Positions 1 to 6,656 of a stretch of DNA of 11,699 nucleotides are shown here, piece by piece (within the stretch, counting starts at the first letter, position 1; every line of letters begins with the position of its first letter). A program made the position numbers and the translations under genes. Under the pieces are notes generated by a model. That model was not told the origin of the DNA, made no database searches, and saw only the letters and a list, made by a program, of their open reading frames with translations. The stretch comes from an uncultured Eubacteriales bacterium. Lineage in GTDB: Bacteria; Bacillota; Clostridia; Oscillospirales; Oscillospiraceae. The stretch is taken from contig USEU01000060.1 of NCBI GenBank assembly GCA_900553805.1, positions 1 through 11,699 on the forward strand, given 5' to 3'.

Positions 1-67
1 TTTTCAAACTGAAGATGTGGGGCAAAAAGACGGCTGCGGCTCGCAGACACAATTGTGCGGTGTTGCC
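1..67 (+). repeat. Right half of a MITE-like hairpin repeat, cut by the window edge
   Basis: This segment matches 4055-4121 at 64 of 67 positions and ends in the same terminal motif (GCGGTGTTGCC or its GTGCGG variant). It is therefore the right end of a second copy of the element described at 3960-4121, in the same orientation. Its left half lies outside the window. It stops about 40 bp before the promoter of the membrane protein/XRE operon. It encodes nothing credible. Confidence 0.85.
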
Positions 68-109
68 ATAGCATTATGGAAATGATATCATTTATTTTGT
101 AAATTATAC

Positions 110-138
110 TTGACAATATGACAGATATATGCTAGCAT
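110..138 (+). promoter_or_regulatory. Sigma-A promoter of the membrane protein/XRE operon
   Basis: A perfect -35 TTGACA (110-115) is followed by exactly 17 bp and a -10 TAGCAT (133-138). An extended -10 TG sits at 130-131. The first start codon follows at 176, behind a GGGAGG ribosome binding site at 162-167. Confidence 0.8.
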
Positions 139-139
139 A
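128..139. promoter_or_regulatory. Palindrome over the -10 box, candidate operator
   Basis: TATGCTAGCATA is a perfect 12-bp palindrome that contains the whole -10 hexamer. A second perfect 12-bp palindrome, AATGATATCATT, lies at 81-92 upstream of the -35. The operon's second gene is a small XRE repressor-type protein, so autoregulation at the -10 palindrome is a reasonable inference. Binding itself is not shown by the sequence. Confidence 0.4.
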
Positions 140-175
140 CAGTTATTCAAGAAAACCATTTGGGAGGTAACGATC

Positions 176-676
176 ATGAATTATTATGTACTCGGCATTC
201 TGGCTGGTGCAGCTCTCAGCGTGGGGCTGTTCTTCCTCATCCGCGTGCTGTGCAAAAAGGCGGGCGACTGCGAATATGACGAGCGGCAGATGGTCGGGCG
301 GGGCAAGGCCTTTCGGGCGGGGTTCTTCACCACGCTGATCGCGGGAGCCATCATCGCCTGTTTGGACTTTTGCGAGCTGCTGCCCGGCCGCAGTCTGCCG
401 TGGAGCATGGGCGCGCTTCTGCTGGGCGTTACCGTCTTCGCTGTGACCGCGATCCACTACGACGCCTACATTGGCTTCAAGGTCAAGCCCCGCCGCTATT
501 ACATCATGGGTGCCTACTTCATTGCCATCATGGTCTGCAACGGAATTCTCAATATACGCCATACCGACCCGGACAAGGTTATCTTCGGCATTCTGAATTT
601 CCAGGTGGCCGCCATATGGGTAGTCATCATAATTGCCCTGCTGGCGCACCGGGCAGGCCGCAAGGAGGAAGAATGA
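176..676 (+). CDS. Five-helix membrane protein paired with an XRE regulator
   Basis: This is a 166-residue integral membrane protein with about five hydrophobic segments (residues 4-24, 48-67, 77-96, 108-125 and 134-156). A charged loop between the first two helices carries DERQ (35-38) followed by GRGKAFRAGF. I recall a DERQ-plus-basic loop from small Firmicute membrane proteins encoded next to short XRE regulators; the function of that group is unknown. The start is fixed by GGGAGG at 162-167. The stop overlaps the next start as ATGA (673-676), so the two are translationally coupled. The last residues (GRKEEE) also encode the AAGGAGG that serves the next gene. It could be a transporter or a membrane target of the regulator; neither can be decided here. 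Confidence 0.85.
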   Translation: MNYYVLGILAGAALSVGLFFLIRVLCKKAGDCEYDERQMVGRGKAFRAGFFTTLIAGAIIACLDFCELLPGRSLPWSMGALLLGVTVFAVTAIHYDAYIGFKVKPRRYYIMGAYFIAIMVCNGILNIRHTDPDKVIFGILNFQVAAIWVVIIIALLAHRAGRKEEE

Positions 677-867
677 AAAATCTCCGTCTGAAGGCCGCAC
701 GGGCCTCCAAGGATCTGAGCCAGGAGGCTCTGGCGCAGTTGGTGGGCGTCTCCCGCCAGACCATCAACGCCATTGAAAAGGGCGACTACAACCCCACCAT
801 CAAGCTCTGCCTCGCCATCTGCCACGCCTTGGGCAAAACCCTGGACGAGCTGTTCTGGGACGAATAA
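673..867 (+). CDS. Small XRE-family helix-turn-helix regulator
   Basis: This is a 64-residue cytoplasmic DNA-binding protein consisting almost only of an XRE/Cro-like domain. The helix-turn-helix spans about residues 16-37 (SQEALAQLVGVSRQTINAIE), followed by the usual KGDYNPTIKLCLAICHALGK and a C-terminal LDELFWDE. The length fits the short YozG-like XRE group. The start is set by AAGGAGG at 662-668 and by the ATGA overlap with the membrane gene. The likely target is its own promoter, where a perfect palindrome covers the -10 box. A strong hairpin terminator follows 22 bp after the stop. The family call is firm; the ligand and regulon are unknown. Confidence 0.93.
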   Translation: MKNLRLKAARASKDLSQEALAQLVGVSRQTINAIEKGDYNPTIKLCLAICHALGKTLDELFWDE

Positions 868-888
868 CACACCGGGCAGAATAAACCG

Positions 889-942
889 CGCCCCATTTGT
901 CAGGCAATATGACACAATGCCTGACAAATGGGGCGATTTTTT
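889..942. terminator. Strong convergent intrinsic terminator
   Basis: A perfect 18-bp stem (889-906 with 918-935) around an 11-base loop is followed on the plus strand by A then six T. It ends the membrane protein/XRE operon. The T-run reaches into the stop codon of the convergent permease gene. The same stem forms on the minus strand, but there the T-run after it is poor. Confidence 0.9.
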
Positions 943-2986
943 ATTCTCTTTCCTTTCCGCTGACGATGCGGTAGTAGGCGTGGGCGGTGAATTTGTAGAT
1001 GACCACGTAAAAAACGCAGAAGATCAGGAACGAGCCCACGTTGGTCAGGATGACGAGCCGCTTGTTATGCAGGTTGAACATTTGCAGCAGCTGCCATACC
1101 AGAGGGAATGCGAAGGCCAGGTGAACGCCGGCCAGCAGCAGCGGTGTAAAAAACACCGTGAGCACCTGAGAATTGATGCTTTTCTTAATATCCTGCTGTG
1201 TCATGCCCACCTTGCGCATGATGGCAAAGCGGGACTGATCCTCATAGCCCTCGCTGGCCTGCTTATAGTAGATGATCAGCGCGGCCGCCGCAATGAAGAT
1301 GATGCTGAGCATGATGCCGATGAAGAACAGGCCGCCGTAGGTGATATAGAAGCTCTCCCGCTGCAGCGCCTGGCACTCGCTGGACCAGCCGATGCCGTTT
1401 GCCGCCATGGGAAGCGCCGGGATGCTGTCGCGCATCATCTTGTGAATCGCCACGATCCGATCCTCCGGCAGGTCAAAGTCCGCACCGTAGTAGAACTCGC
1501 AGCCGAGCATATTCCGCACGGTCTGGCTGCCGGAGAATGTGTATTTCAGGCTGGTCAGCGGCTCCAGCTCCTGCAGGTCAGAAACGATCAGCGTAATCGT
1601 GGGGAGCACGGATACGGATATCTCCCCCGTCACAATATGCTGGGCGGTATTGCCCACAATCTGGAATTCCATACCGTGTATCTTCATCGTGTCCCAATCA
1701 TAGGTGCAGTTATGAAGATCGATCAACGCCTGGCCTGGCTGCAGCTTCACATCCGTCCCGTACATTCGATTATAATCCGCCTGGCTCAGGAACGTCAGCA
1801 GGCGCAGATTCCCATAGCCTCCCACCTGGTCGACCTCCGAGCGATCCGGCTGGGCCTCGCCATCTGCTATGGCTGCCGCAATTGAGGCGTAAAAATAATA
1901 CTCCTCCGCCGTCGGCTCCACCTGATTTTCCGCATAGATCCTGTGGAAATTATCCAGGATTTCCTTGCTGTGGGCCTCATCCATTCTCTGCGGCACCCGC
2001 ACATCCACCGAAAAGCCGCTGTCATGGGCATAGCGGGCTTTCAAAGAGTCCTCCGCGCCGATGTACAGGCTGCTGGTGGAGGAGATCATCACCAGCACCA
2101 TGGTCGCCAGGATGCAGATGGAGGCAAGGCCCGCGCCGTTGCGCTTCATGCGGTAGGCCATGGAGGAAACGGAGACGAAGTGCTGCTTTTTATAGTAATA
2201 GCTCTTCCATTTTTGCAGCAGGCGGCACAGCACCACGCTGCCGGAAATCATCAGCAGATAGGTCGCCGCAATGACCATCAGCACCGCAAGAAAGAAAACG
2301 GTGAGGGCAGCCACGCTGTTGGAAATGGTGACGGCCATATAATAGGCCCCGCCCAGCAGCGCCAGGCCCAGCAGGCCCAGGAGGTAATTTGCCCTCGGCG
2401 GCTTCTCCCCCGCACTCTCGCTGCGCAGCAGCTCCATGGGGCGGGACAGGCGCACCTGGATCAGAGAGCGCACCGTCACCAGCGCAAAAATAATGGCGAA
2501 GACGATCAGCGTATACACAAAGCTTTCCGCCCGGACGGTAAAGGTATAGTCCACCCGGCCGCGCACCATGTTTACCAGGCCCAGCTCTGCCAGCTTATAC
2601 AGCAGCGTTCCCAGGCCGATGCCCAGGGCCAGGCCCAGCGCCGCCACGATCAGATTTTCCCAGAGCACCACCCGGCACAGAGCGTTTTTGTCCATGCCCA
2701 GCACATTGTAAAGACCGAACTCCCGATACCGGCGGCGAATGAGAAACGAATTGGTATACAGCAGGAACAGCGCCGCGAATGCCGCCACCACGATTTTGCC
2801 CAGCGACAGGATCATCTCTATCTGGCCGCCGCCCCGCATGGCGTTCAGCGCCGGGGCGTAGCTGAGGCACTGCATGATGTGGCTCATCATCACCATGCCG
2901 ATGGCGGTGAGCAGATAGGGGATGTACAGCTTTCGGTTCTTTCGGATGCCGGAGCAGGCCAGGCGGAAATAGAGCGCTTTTTTCAC
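941..2986 (-). CDS. bceB: Bce-type (FtsX family) ABC transporter permease
   Basis: This is a 681-residue permease of a peptide-antibiotic resistance transporter. Ten hydrophobic segments are visible (about 20-40, 62-82, 108-128, 155-175, 201-221, 228-250, 287-308, 549-573, 609-632 and 648-668). A large extracellular domain of roughly 235 residues lies between segments 7 and 8. That layout is diagnostic for BceB/VraG-type permeases, where the large loop takes part in substrate recognition and signalling to the cognate kinase. FtsX-like stretches are RRRYREFGLYNVLGM (84-98) and the RFAIMRKVGM region (586-595). Its start overlaps the end of the ATPase gene by 4 bp. The symbol marks the family; the substrate (a bacitracin-, nisin- or mersacidin-like compound) cannot be read from the sequence. 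Confidence 0.93.
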   Translation of the reverse strand: MKKALYFRLACSGIRKNRKLYIPYLLTAIGMVMMSHIMQCLSYAPALNAMRGGGQIEMILSLGKIVVAAFAALFLLYTNSFLIRRRYREFGLYNVLGMDKNALCRVVLWENLIVAALGLALGIGLGTLLYKLAELGLVNMVRGRVDYTFTVRAESFVYTLIVFAIIFALVTVRSLIQVRLSRPMELLRSESAGEKPPRANYLLGLLGLALLGGAYYMAVTISNSVAALTVFFLAVLMVIAATYLLMISGSVVLCRLLQKWKSYYYKKQHFVSVSSMAYRMKRNGAGLASICILATMVLVMISSTSSLYIGAEDSLKARYAHDSGFSVDVRVPQRMDEAHSKEILDNFHRIYAENQVEPTAEEYYFYASIAAAIADGEAQPDRSEVDQVGGYGNLRLLTFLSQADYNRMYGTDVKLQPGQALIDLHNCTYDWDTMKIHGMEFQIVGNTAQHIVTGEISVSVLPTITLIVSDLQELEPLTSLKYTFSGSQTVRNMLGCEFYYGADFDLPEDRIVAIHKMMRDSIPALPMAANGIGWSSECQALQRESFYITYGGLFFIGIMLSIIFIAAAALIIYYKQASEGYEDQSRFAIMRKVGMTQQDIKKSINSQVLTVFFTPLLLAGVHLAFAFPLVWQLLQMFNLHNKRLVILTNVGSFLIFCVFYVVIYKFTAHAYYRIVSGKERE

Positions 2987-3747
2987 ACCTCGTCGCCTCC
3001 CGTCTGGAGCATGGTCAGGGTATCCGATATCTTCTGATACAGCTGCTCGTTATTGCACTGGCCCCGGTAGAGCTGGTGGAATACCTGACCATCCTTGATG
3101 AACAGCACCCGGTCGGCACAGCTGGCGGCCTTAACGGAGTGGGTGACCATCAGGATGGTCTGGCCGCCCTTGTGGATCTGACCGAACAGGCGCAGCAGCT
3201 CGTCGGTGGACTTGGAATCCAGCGCGCCGGTGGGTTCGTCGGCCAGGACGATCTTGGGCTTCATCATCAGCGCACGGGCCACCGCCGCCCGCTGCTTCTG
3301 GCCGCCGGAGACCTCATAGGGGTATTTTTTCAGCAGGTGGGCAATTCCCAACTCAGCGGCAATGGGGCCAAGCACCTCCCTCATCTGTTGGTAAGGGACT
3401 CCGGCCAGTACCATGGGAAGATAGATGTTGTCCTCCAGATTGAAGGTATCCAGCAGGTTGAATTCCTGGAACACAAAGCCCAGGTTGTCCCGGCGGAAAG
3501 CGGCAATGTCCTTTTCCTTGATGTTTGCCAGGTTCTTCCCCTCCAGCAGCACCGTACCGGAGGTGGGCTTATCCAGGGCGGCCAGAATATTCAGCAGGGT
3601 GGTCTTGCCGGAGCCGGACTCGCCCATGATGGCGGTGTACTCGCCCCGCTCCACGGTGAAATTCACATCCCGCAGGGCCTCCACGCTGTTTCCGCCGAAG
3701 CGGGTGGTATATACCTTTCTCAGGTGTTCAACGGTCAGAAGGCTCAT
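2983..3747 (-). CDS. bceA: Bce-type ABC transporter ATP-binding protein
   Basis: This is the 254-residue cytoplasmic ATPase that powers the permease. The complete nucleotide-binding set is present: Walker A GESGSGKTT (42-50), Q-loop glutamine at 94 in FVFQEFNLLD, signature VSGGQKQR (146-153), Walker B IVLADE (166-171), D-loop GALD (174-177) and the H-loop histidine at 203. The MacB/LolD-like subgroup is typical of Bce systems. Its ATG overlaps the stop of the upstream 34-residue peptide (ATGA at 3747-3744). The AGGAGG used for initiation lies inside the acidic tail codons of that peptide. No defect is visible. Confidence 0.96.
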   Translation of the reverse strand: MSLLTVEHLRKVYTTRFGGNSVEALRDVNFTVERGEYTAIMGESGSGKTTLLNILAALDKPTSGTVLLEGKNLANIKEKDIAAFRRDNLGFVFQEFNLLDTFNLEDNIYLPMVLAGVPYQQMREVLGPIAAELGIAHLLKKYPYEVSGGQKQRAAVARALMMKPKIVLADEPTGALDSKSTDELLRLFGQIHKGGQTILMVTHSVKAASCADRVLFIKDGQVFHQLYRGQCNNEQLYQKISDTLTMLQTGGDEV

Positions 3748-3848
3748 TGTTCATCCTCCTCTTCCTCATCCCGGCGGTTTCGGTTGGCGCACACGGCTGC
3801 CACGGCCAGGAACGCGATCAGGCAAATGGTTCTGTTCATCTTTTTCAT
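3744..3848 (-). CDS. 34-residue single-span membrane peptide, first gene of the transporter operon
   Basis: This small reading frame was found by translating the gap upstream of the ATPase. It has a basic start (MKKMNR), one hydrophobic helix (residues 7-21, ICLIAFLAVAAVCAN), a basic patch NRNRR, and an acidic tail DEEEEDEQ. It begins 32 bp after a clear extended -10 box. It ends in an ATGA overlap with the ATPase start, and its acidic codons supply the AGGAGG for that gene. A purine-rich AAAGGAAAGG lies upstream, though about 12 bases from the ATG, so initiation may be modest. It could be a leader peptide that couples translation or a small membrane partner of the transporter. I know no named family. 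Confidence 0.6.
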   Translation of the reverse strand: MKKMNRTICLIAFLAVAAVCANRNRRDEEEEDEQ

Positions 3849-3879
3849 ATTCGATTCATTCCTTTCCTTTGATGGCACC

Positions 3880-3908
3880 ATTATAGCACACGCGCTCCTT
3901 TCCCGCCT
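3880..3908 (-). promoter_or_regulatory. Promoter of the transporter operon
   Basis: The minus strand carries a perfect -10 TATAAT (3885-3880) with an extended TGC directly before it (3888-3886). The -35 at the 17-bp position (AGGCGG, 3908-3903) is poor. A strong extended -10 with a weak -35 is what an activator-dependent promoter should look like, and it fits control by the neighbouring response regulator. Confidence 0.75.
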
Positions 3909-3939
3909 GTGATTCCCATTACAGTATGGAGGGCAAAAC

Positions 3940-3953
3940 GAACAAGATTGTCA
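3940..3953 (-). promoter_or_regulatory. Candidate BceR-type operator
   Basis: On the minus strand the sequence reads TGACA-ATCT-TGTTC. From memory, the Bce-type regulator box is TnACA-N4-TGTAA; this site matches the first half fully and TGT of the second half. It is centred about 70 bp upstream of the predicted transcription start of the peptide-ATPase-permease operon, which suits an activator. It lies immediately beside the hairpin repeat. The match is imperfect, so this is an inference. Confidence 0.5.
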
Positions 3954-3959
3954 TATTTA

Positions 3960-4121
3960 GGGCAGCACCGCACAATTTGGCAAGAAGCCTCAGCCAGGAT
4001 TTTTGCCTCAATTCAAGGTTTGGAAAACGAAGGAATACTGTATGTATTTCTCGTTTTTCAAACTGAAGAAGTGAGGCAAAAAGACGGCTGCGGCTCGCAG
4101 ACACAATTGCGCGGTGTTGCC
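3960..4121 (+). repeat. Complete 162-bp MITE-like hairpin element
   Basis: The ends are inverted repeats of the form GGCARCACCGCRCAATT. The similarity continues inward through both arms (for example TTTTTGCCTCA at 4000-4010 against TGAGGCAAAAA at 4072-4082), so the whole element can fold into one long imperfect hairpin. A TTA trinucleotide flanks both sides (3957-3959 and 4122-4124), consistent with a 3-bp target duplication. A second copy ends at 67, and a degraded end may lie at 8486-8517. It carries no transposase, so a non-autonomous element or a REP/BIME-like hairpin family are both possible. It separates the kinase from the transporter operon. Confidence 0.8.
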
Positions 4122-4125
4122 TTAT

Positions 4126-4156
4126 GAAAGAAGCCGGAGGATGCTCCAGCTTCTTT
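4126..4156 (-). terminator. Terminator of the regulator-kinase operon
   Basis: Arms AAAGAAGCCGGAG (4127-4139) and CTCCAGCTTCTTT (4144-4156) pair with one mismatch around a 4-base loop. They begin at the kinase stop codon. The minus-strand tail is TTCTTTCATAAG, so the T-tract is short. This suggests that the transporter genes rely mainly on their own promoter. Confidence 0.65.
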
Positions 4157-5133
4157 TATTCGTATACGTTTTCTCTTTGGCGCAGGTCCAGGCGGATCAG
4201 TGTTCCCTGGCCGGGGACGGACTGGGCGGAAATGCCGTGACCCAGATTCGCGCAGATGCGGCGGCACAGGTAAAGCCCCAGGCCCGTGGCCTTTTTATCG
4301 CCGCGGCCGTTGCCGCCGGTATAGCCCCGGTCAAAAATACGGGGCAGGTCCTCCGCCGCGATGCCAATGCCGGTATCCCGGATGCACAGGAAGCCATCCT
4401 CCCAGTAGATAGACACCGCCCCCTGAGGCGTGTACTTGAGGGCATTGGACAGCAGCTGCTCGACCACGAAGGTGAGCCACTTCTCGTCCGTGACCACGCT
4501 CTGCCCGATGGGTGTGTATTCCAGGCGAAGCCCCTTGCGGATAAACTGGGCAGCAAATTTGCGGACGGCTCCCTTTACCAGCTTATCCAGGCAGCACTCC
4601 CGGAACACATAGTCCGTGTCCACGCTGTCCAGCCGCTGATAGGTCAGCACCATTTCCGCGTACTGCTCAATGCGCTGAAGCTCCTCCCCCAGGCTGCGGC
4701 TGAAGGACGAATCCTCGCTTTCCAGCATCAGGCGCATGGCGGCAATGGGCGTTTTGATCTGGTGCACCCAGGTGGTGTAGTAATCCTTCCGCTCCTCCTC
4801 CCGGCGCTGGGTCTCCCGCTGGGTCTCCTCGGCCCGGCGGATCAGGCCCAGGATGATCTCCCGGTAGGCGGCGTCCTCCACGCCCGTAAATTCCCCCAGC
4901 CGCTCCGGCAGATCGTCCGGCAGAGCCGCCAGGGCAGTGAGCTTTTCCAGCTTCCGCCTCCGCTGCCAATGCTCCCAGCCAAACACGCACAGCAGCACCA
5001 GCGTACACAGCGCGCTGGGATACAGCGCCGCCGCCACCGGCAGATGGAACAGCCGGAAGGTCACGGCAAAAATTCCGCCGCACAGAAGCAGCAGCGCCGG
5101 ATATTTTAATGTTGCAAACCGATCCCGTTTCAT
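4156..5133 (-). CDS. bceS: Intramembrane-sensing histidine kinase of the Bce type
   Basis: This is a 325-residue membrane kinase. Two helices (about 11-29 and 34-52) are joined by only a few residues, so there is no extracellular sensor domain. This is the hallmark of intramembrane-sensing kinases that read the state of a Bce transporter. The catalytic core is complete: H-box WVHQIKTPIA with the phosphorylated histidine at 124, N-box QLLSNALKY (226-234), G1 DTGIGI (253-258), F-box IFDRGY, and G2 TGLGLYL (283-289). It starts 8 bp after the regulator gene, with GAGGTG overlapping that gene's stop. It should phosphorylate the regulator when the transporter meets its peptide. The symbol indicates the family, not a proven substrate. 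Confidence 0.93.
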   Translation of the reverse strand: MKRDRFATLKYPALLLLCGGIFAVTFRLFHLPVAAALYPSALCTLVLLCVFGWEHWQRRRKLEKLTALAALPDDLPERLGEFTGVEDAAYREIILGLIRRAEETQRETQRREEERKDYYTTWVHQIKTPIAAMRLMLESEDSSFSRSLGEELQRIEQYAEMVLTYQRLDSVDTDYVFRECCLDKLVKGAVRKFAAQFIRKGLRLEYTPIGQSVVTDEKWLTFVVEQLLSNALKYTPQGAVSIYWEDGFLCIRDTGIGIAAEDLPRIFDRGYTGGNGRGDKKATGLGLYLCRRICANLGHGISAQSVPGQGTLIRLDLRQRENVYE

Positions 5134-5141
5134 CCCGCACC

Positions 5142-5813
5142 TCAGTCGATCAGATAGCCCACGCCAAACTTGGTCACAATAAAATCGCTCAGTCCGGCGG
5201 CCTCCAGCTTTTTGCGGAGCCGGCCCACGTTTACCGTCAGGGCATTTTCATCCACAAAATCATCGGTCTGCCACAGCGCCTCCATCAGCCTTTCCCGGCT
5301 GACCACCTTGCCCCGGCTCCTCATCAGCTCCAGGAGAATGCGGTACTCATTCTTGGACAGACTGATCTGCTTTCCCTGGTAGACAAGGGAATTGTCGCCG
5401 GTATTCAGCATCGCCCCCCGGTGCTCCAACACAGGACTGCTCTCGCCAAAGGAATAGGCCCGGCGCAGAAGCGCCTGGATCTTAGCAATCAGGACGCTGC
5501 CATCGAAGGGCTTGGGAATAAAATCATCCGCCCCCATATTCATGGCCATGATGATATTCATATTGTCCGACGCGGAGGACAGAAAAATGATGGGCACCTT
5601 GGACACCCGCCGGATCTCACTGCACCAGTGATAGCCGTTCATAAAGGGTAGCCCAATGTCCATCAGCACCAGCTGGGGATTACAGGCGGCAAACTCCCCG
5701 GAGACATTCCGAAAGTCCCGGACGGTCACCGCCTCCATTCCCCAGGCGTTTACCAGCTGGGTGACGCCTCTGGCGATCCCCTCATCGTCCTCCACAATAA
5801 AGATTCGATACAT
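5142..5813 (-). CDS. bceR: Bce-type OmpR-family response regulator
   Basis: This is a 223-residue two-domain regulator. The receiver domain (1-115) has the acidic pair VEDD (7-10), the phosphoacceptor aspartate at 52 in LVLMDIGLP, the conserved serine near 79-80 and lysine 101 in PKPF. The C-terminal winged helix (about 128-223) has ENALTVNVGRLRKKLE as recognition region and ends in the typical VTKFGVGYLID. GGAGGTG lies 7 bases before the ATG. A consensus promoter lies directly upstream, so it is the first gene of the regulator-kinase operon. The expected target is the promoter of the peptide-ATPase-permease operon at 3880-3953. Confidence 0.95.
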   Translation of the reverse strand: MYRIFIVEDDEGIARGVTQLVNAWGMEAVTVRDFRNVSGEFAACNPQLVLMDIGLPFMNGYHWCSEIRRVSKVPIIFLSSASDNMNIIMAMNMGADDFIPKPFDGSVLIAKIQALLRRAYSFGESSPVLEHRGAMLNTGDNSLVYQGKQISLSKNEYRILLELMRSRGKVVSRERLMEALWQTDDFVDENALTVNVGRLRKKLEAAGLSDFIVTKFGVGYLID

Positions 5814-5833
5814 CCCGCTTCACCTCCGCCGCC

Positions 5834-5862
5834 ATCATACGGCGTTTTCCCCCGCTTGTCAA
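5834..5862 (-). promoter_or_regulatory. Promoter of the regulator-kinase operon
   Basis: On the minus strand TTGACA (5862-5857), a 17-bp spacer and TATGAT (5839-5834) form a near-consensus sigma-A promoter. The predicted start of transcription lies only about 15 bp before the ATG at 5813, giving a very short leader that begins at or next to the ribosome binding site. Confidence 0.85.
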
Positions 5863-5865
5863 GAG

Positions 5866-5896
5866 AGCCGGAGCATCCCGCAAGGACGCTCCGGCT
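5866..5896. terminator. Hairpin between the epimerase remnant and the regulator promoter
   Basis: Perfect 9-bp arms AGCCGGAGC (5866-5874) and GCTCCGGCT (5888-5896) flank a 13-base loop. It lies 34 bp after the stop of the epimerase remnant and immediately upstream of the regulator's -35. T-tracts are weak on both strands (CTCTT on minus, TTTGTCT on plus), so it is a modest terminator, probably the original one of the epimerase gene. Confidence 0.55.
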
Positions 5897-5929
5897 TTGT
5901 CTACGGCGGTTTTTCTTTGACGCGGCCGC

Positions 5930-6076
5930 TCAGCCGATCTGCTCGCAGCTCCCGAATTCCAGGACGTCCGTAATGCGCTCGCTGGCATGGCCGTCTCCGT
6001 AGGGGTTGGAGGCCTTGGACATTTTTTCGTACTCCGCGTCGTCCGTCAGCAGCAGACGGAACAGGCGGTAGATAGG
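5930..6076 (-). pseudogene. C-terminal remnant of UDP-N-acetylglucosamine 2-epimerase
   Basis: Read in the frame that ends with TGA at 5932-5930, the last ~46 codons give LLLTDDAEYEKMSKASNPYG followed by DGHASERITDVLEFG. This is the characteristic C-terminus of non-hydrolysing (WecB/MnaA-type) UDP-GlcNAc 2-epimerases, which interconvert UDP-GlcNAc and UDP-ManNAc for cell-wall polymers. In this frame a stop lies at 6094-6092 and no start codon precedes the match, so about 90% of the gene is absent. The DNA before it belongs to a different gene in another frame. The remnant cannot be functional. Confidence 0.85.
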
Positions 6077-6347
6077 AGATGTCCGCAAAGATCAGCACCC
6101 CCAGCGCTGTCACAGCCACCGCTTCGGAAAAGTAGCGCACCCGCTCCAGCCCTGCTTTCAGCACCAGATACACCGCAGGCAGATACACCGCCACGGCCAA
6201 ACACACCAGCGTACCGATCAGCGCCAGCATGGCGGACGTATAGCGCCGGGCCATCCACTGGTTGAGCCTTTGCCGCTGCCGCCAAAGGGCCGCAAGGTAT
6301 CCCGCCAGACGTGAGAGCAGCTTTCCCATTCCTTTTATGATCTTCAT
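6076..6347 (-). pseudogene. N-terminal remnant of a membrane protein, fused out of frame to the epimerase tail
   Basis: From the ATG at 6347 (MKIIKGMGK) about 91 residues read as a genuine membrane protein: a basic amphipathic start, helix one around residues 40-64 (MLALIGTLVCLAVAVY) and helix two around 70-90 (FSEAVAVTALGVLIFADIS). Translation then runs in the wrong frame through the epimerase remnant and stops near 5901, giving an arginine-rich nonsense tail. An in-frame ATG at 6386 would add 13 residues, but the purine-rich stretch before 6347 is the better initiation site. I do not recognise the family. The truncated product could still be made. Confidence 0.6.
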
Positions 6348-6404
6348 TCCACCCATTCCATCCCCGTTGCGGCATTTTTTGCACATTTTCGTTTTCTGAC
6401 CGTC

Positions 6405-6656
6405 TCAGCGTTTTTGGAGCAGCGCCTCCTTCTGCGCTCTGGTCAGCTTCTTCACCGCCAGTTCCCGCCGCAGGGCGTCGGAATGGGAGGCGCATTCCTC
6501 CAGATAGACCAGCTCCAGCGGGCCGCGGCCCTTGGTATACTTCGCGCCCCGGCCGCTGCGGTGCATGGCCAGGCGCTTTTCGGCATCCACGGCAATGCCG
6601 GTGTACAGCGTCCCGTCGGCGCAGCGCAGGATATACAGCTGCCAGGGCTTCTCCAT
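6405..6656 (-). CDS. GIY-YIG domain protein, UPF0213 type
   Basis: This 83-residue protein has the single-domain GIY-YIG nuclease fold of the UPF0213/YhbQ family. Motifs are LYIL (7-10) for GIY, LYTG (17-20) for YIG, an arginine at 28, the family's GRGAKYTKGRGPLELVY (35-51), and ALRREL with the presumed metal-binding glutamate at 65. Relatives are linked to DNA repair or recombination; activity is often unproven. I chose the ATG at 6656 over an in-frame ATG at 6674, because AGGAGG lies 8 bases before it and the gene is coupled by TGATG to the upstream membrane gene. The length is normal for the family. Confidence 0.9.
   Translation of the reverse strand: MEKPWQLYILRCADGTLYTGIAVDAEKRLAMHRSGRGAKYTKGRGPLELVYLEECASHSDALRRELAVKKLTRAQKEALLQKR

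Noticed and set aside
773..1885. Long plus-strand frame of 370 codons opposite the permease gene
   Set aside because: It is rich in histidine, glutamine and arginine with no domain, and it is the antisense shadow of a complete ten-helix permease. The same holds for the plus-strand frames at 1943-3037, 3076-3912 and 4114-5109.
3909..4127. Open frames on both strands inside the hairpin repeat, with products such as SRSRLFASLLQFEKRE
   Set aside because: They arise from the symmetry of the 162-bp element. They have no ribosome binding site, and the other copy does not preserve a gene.
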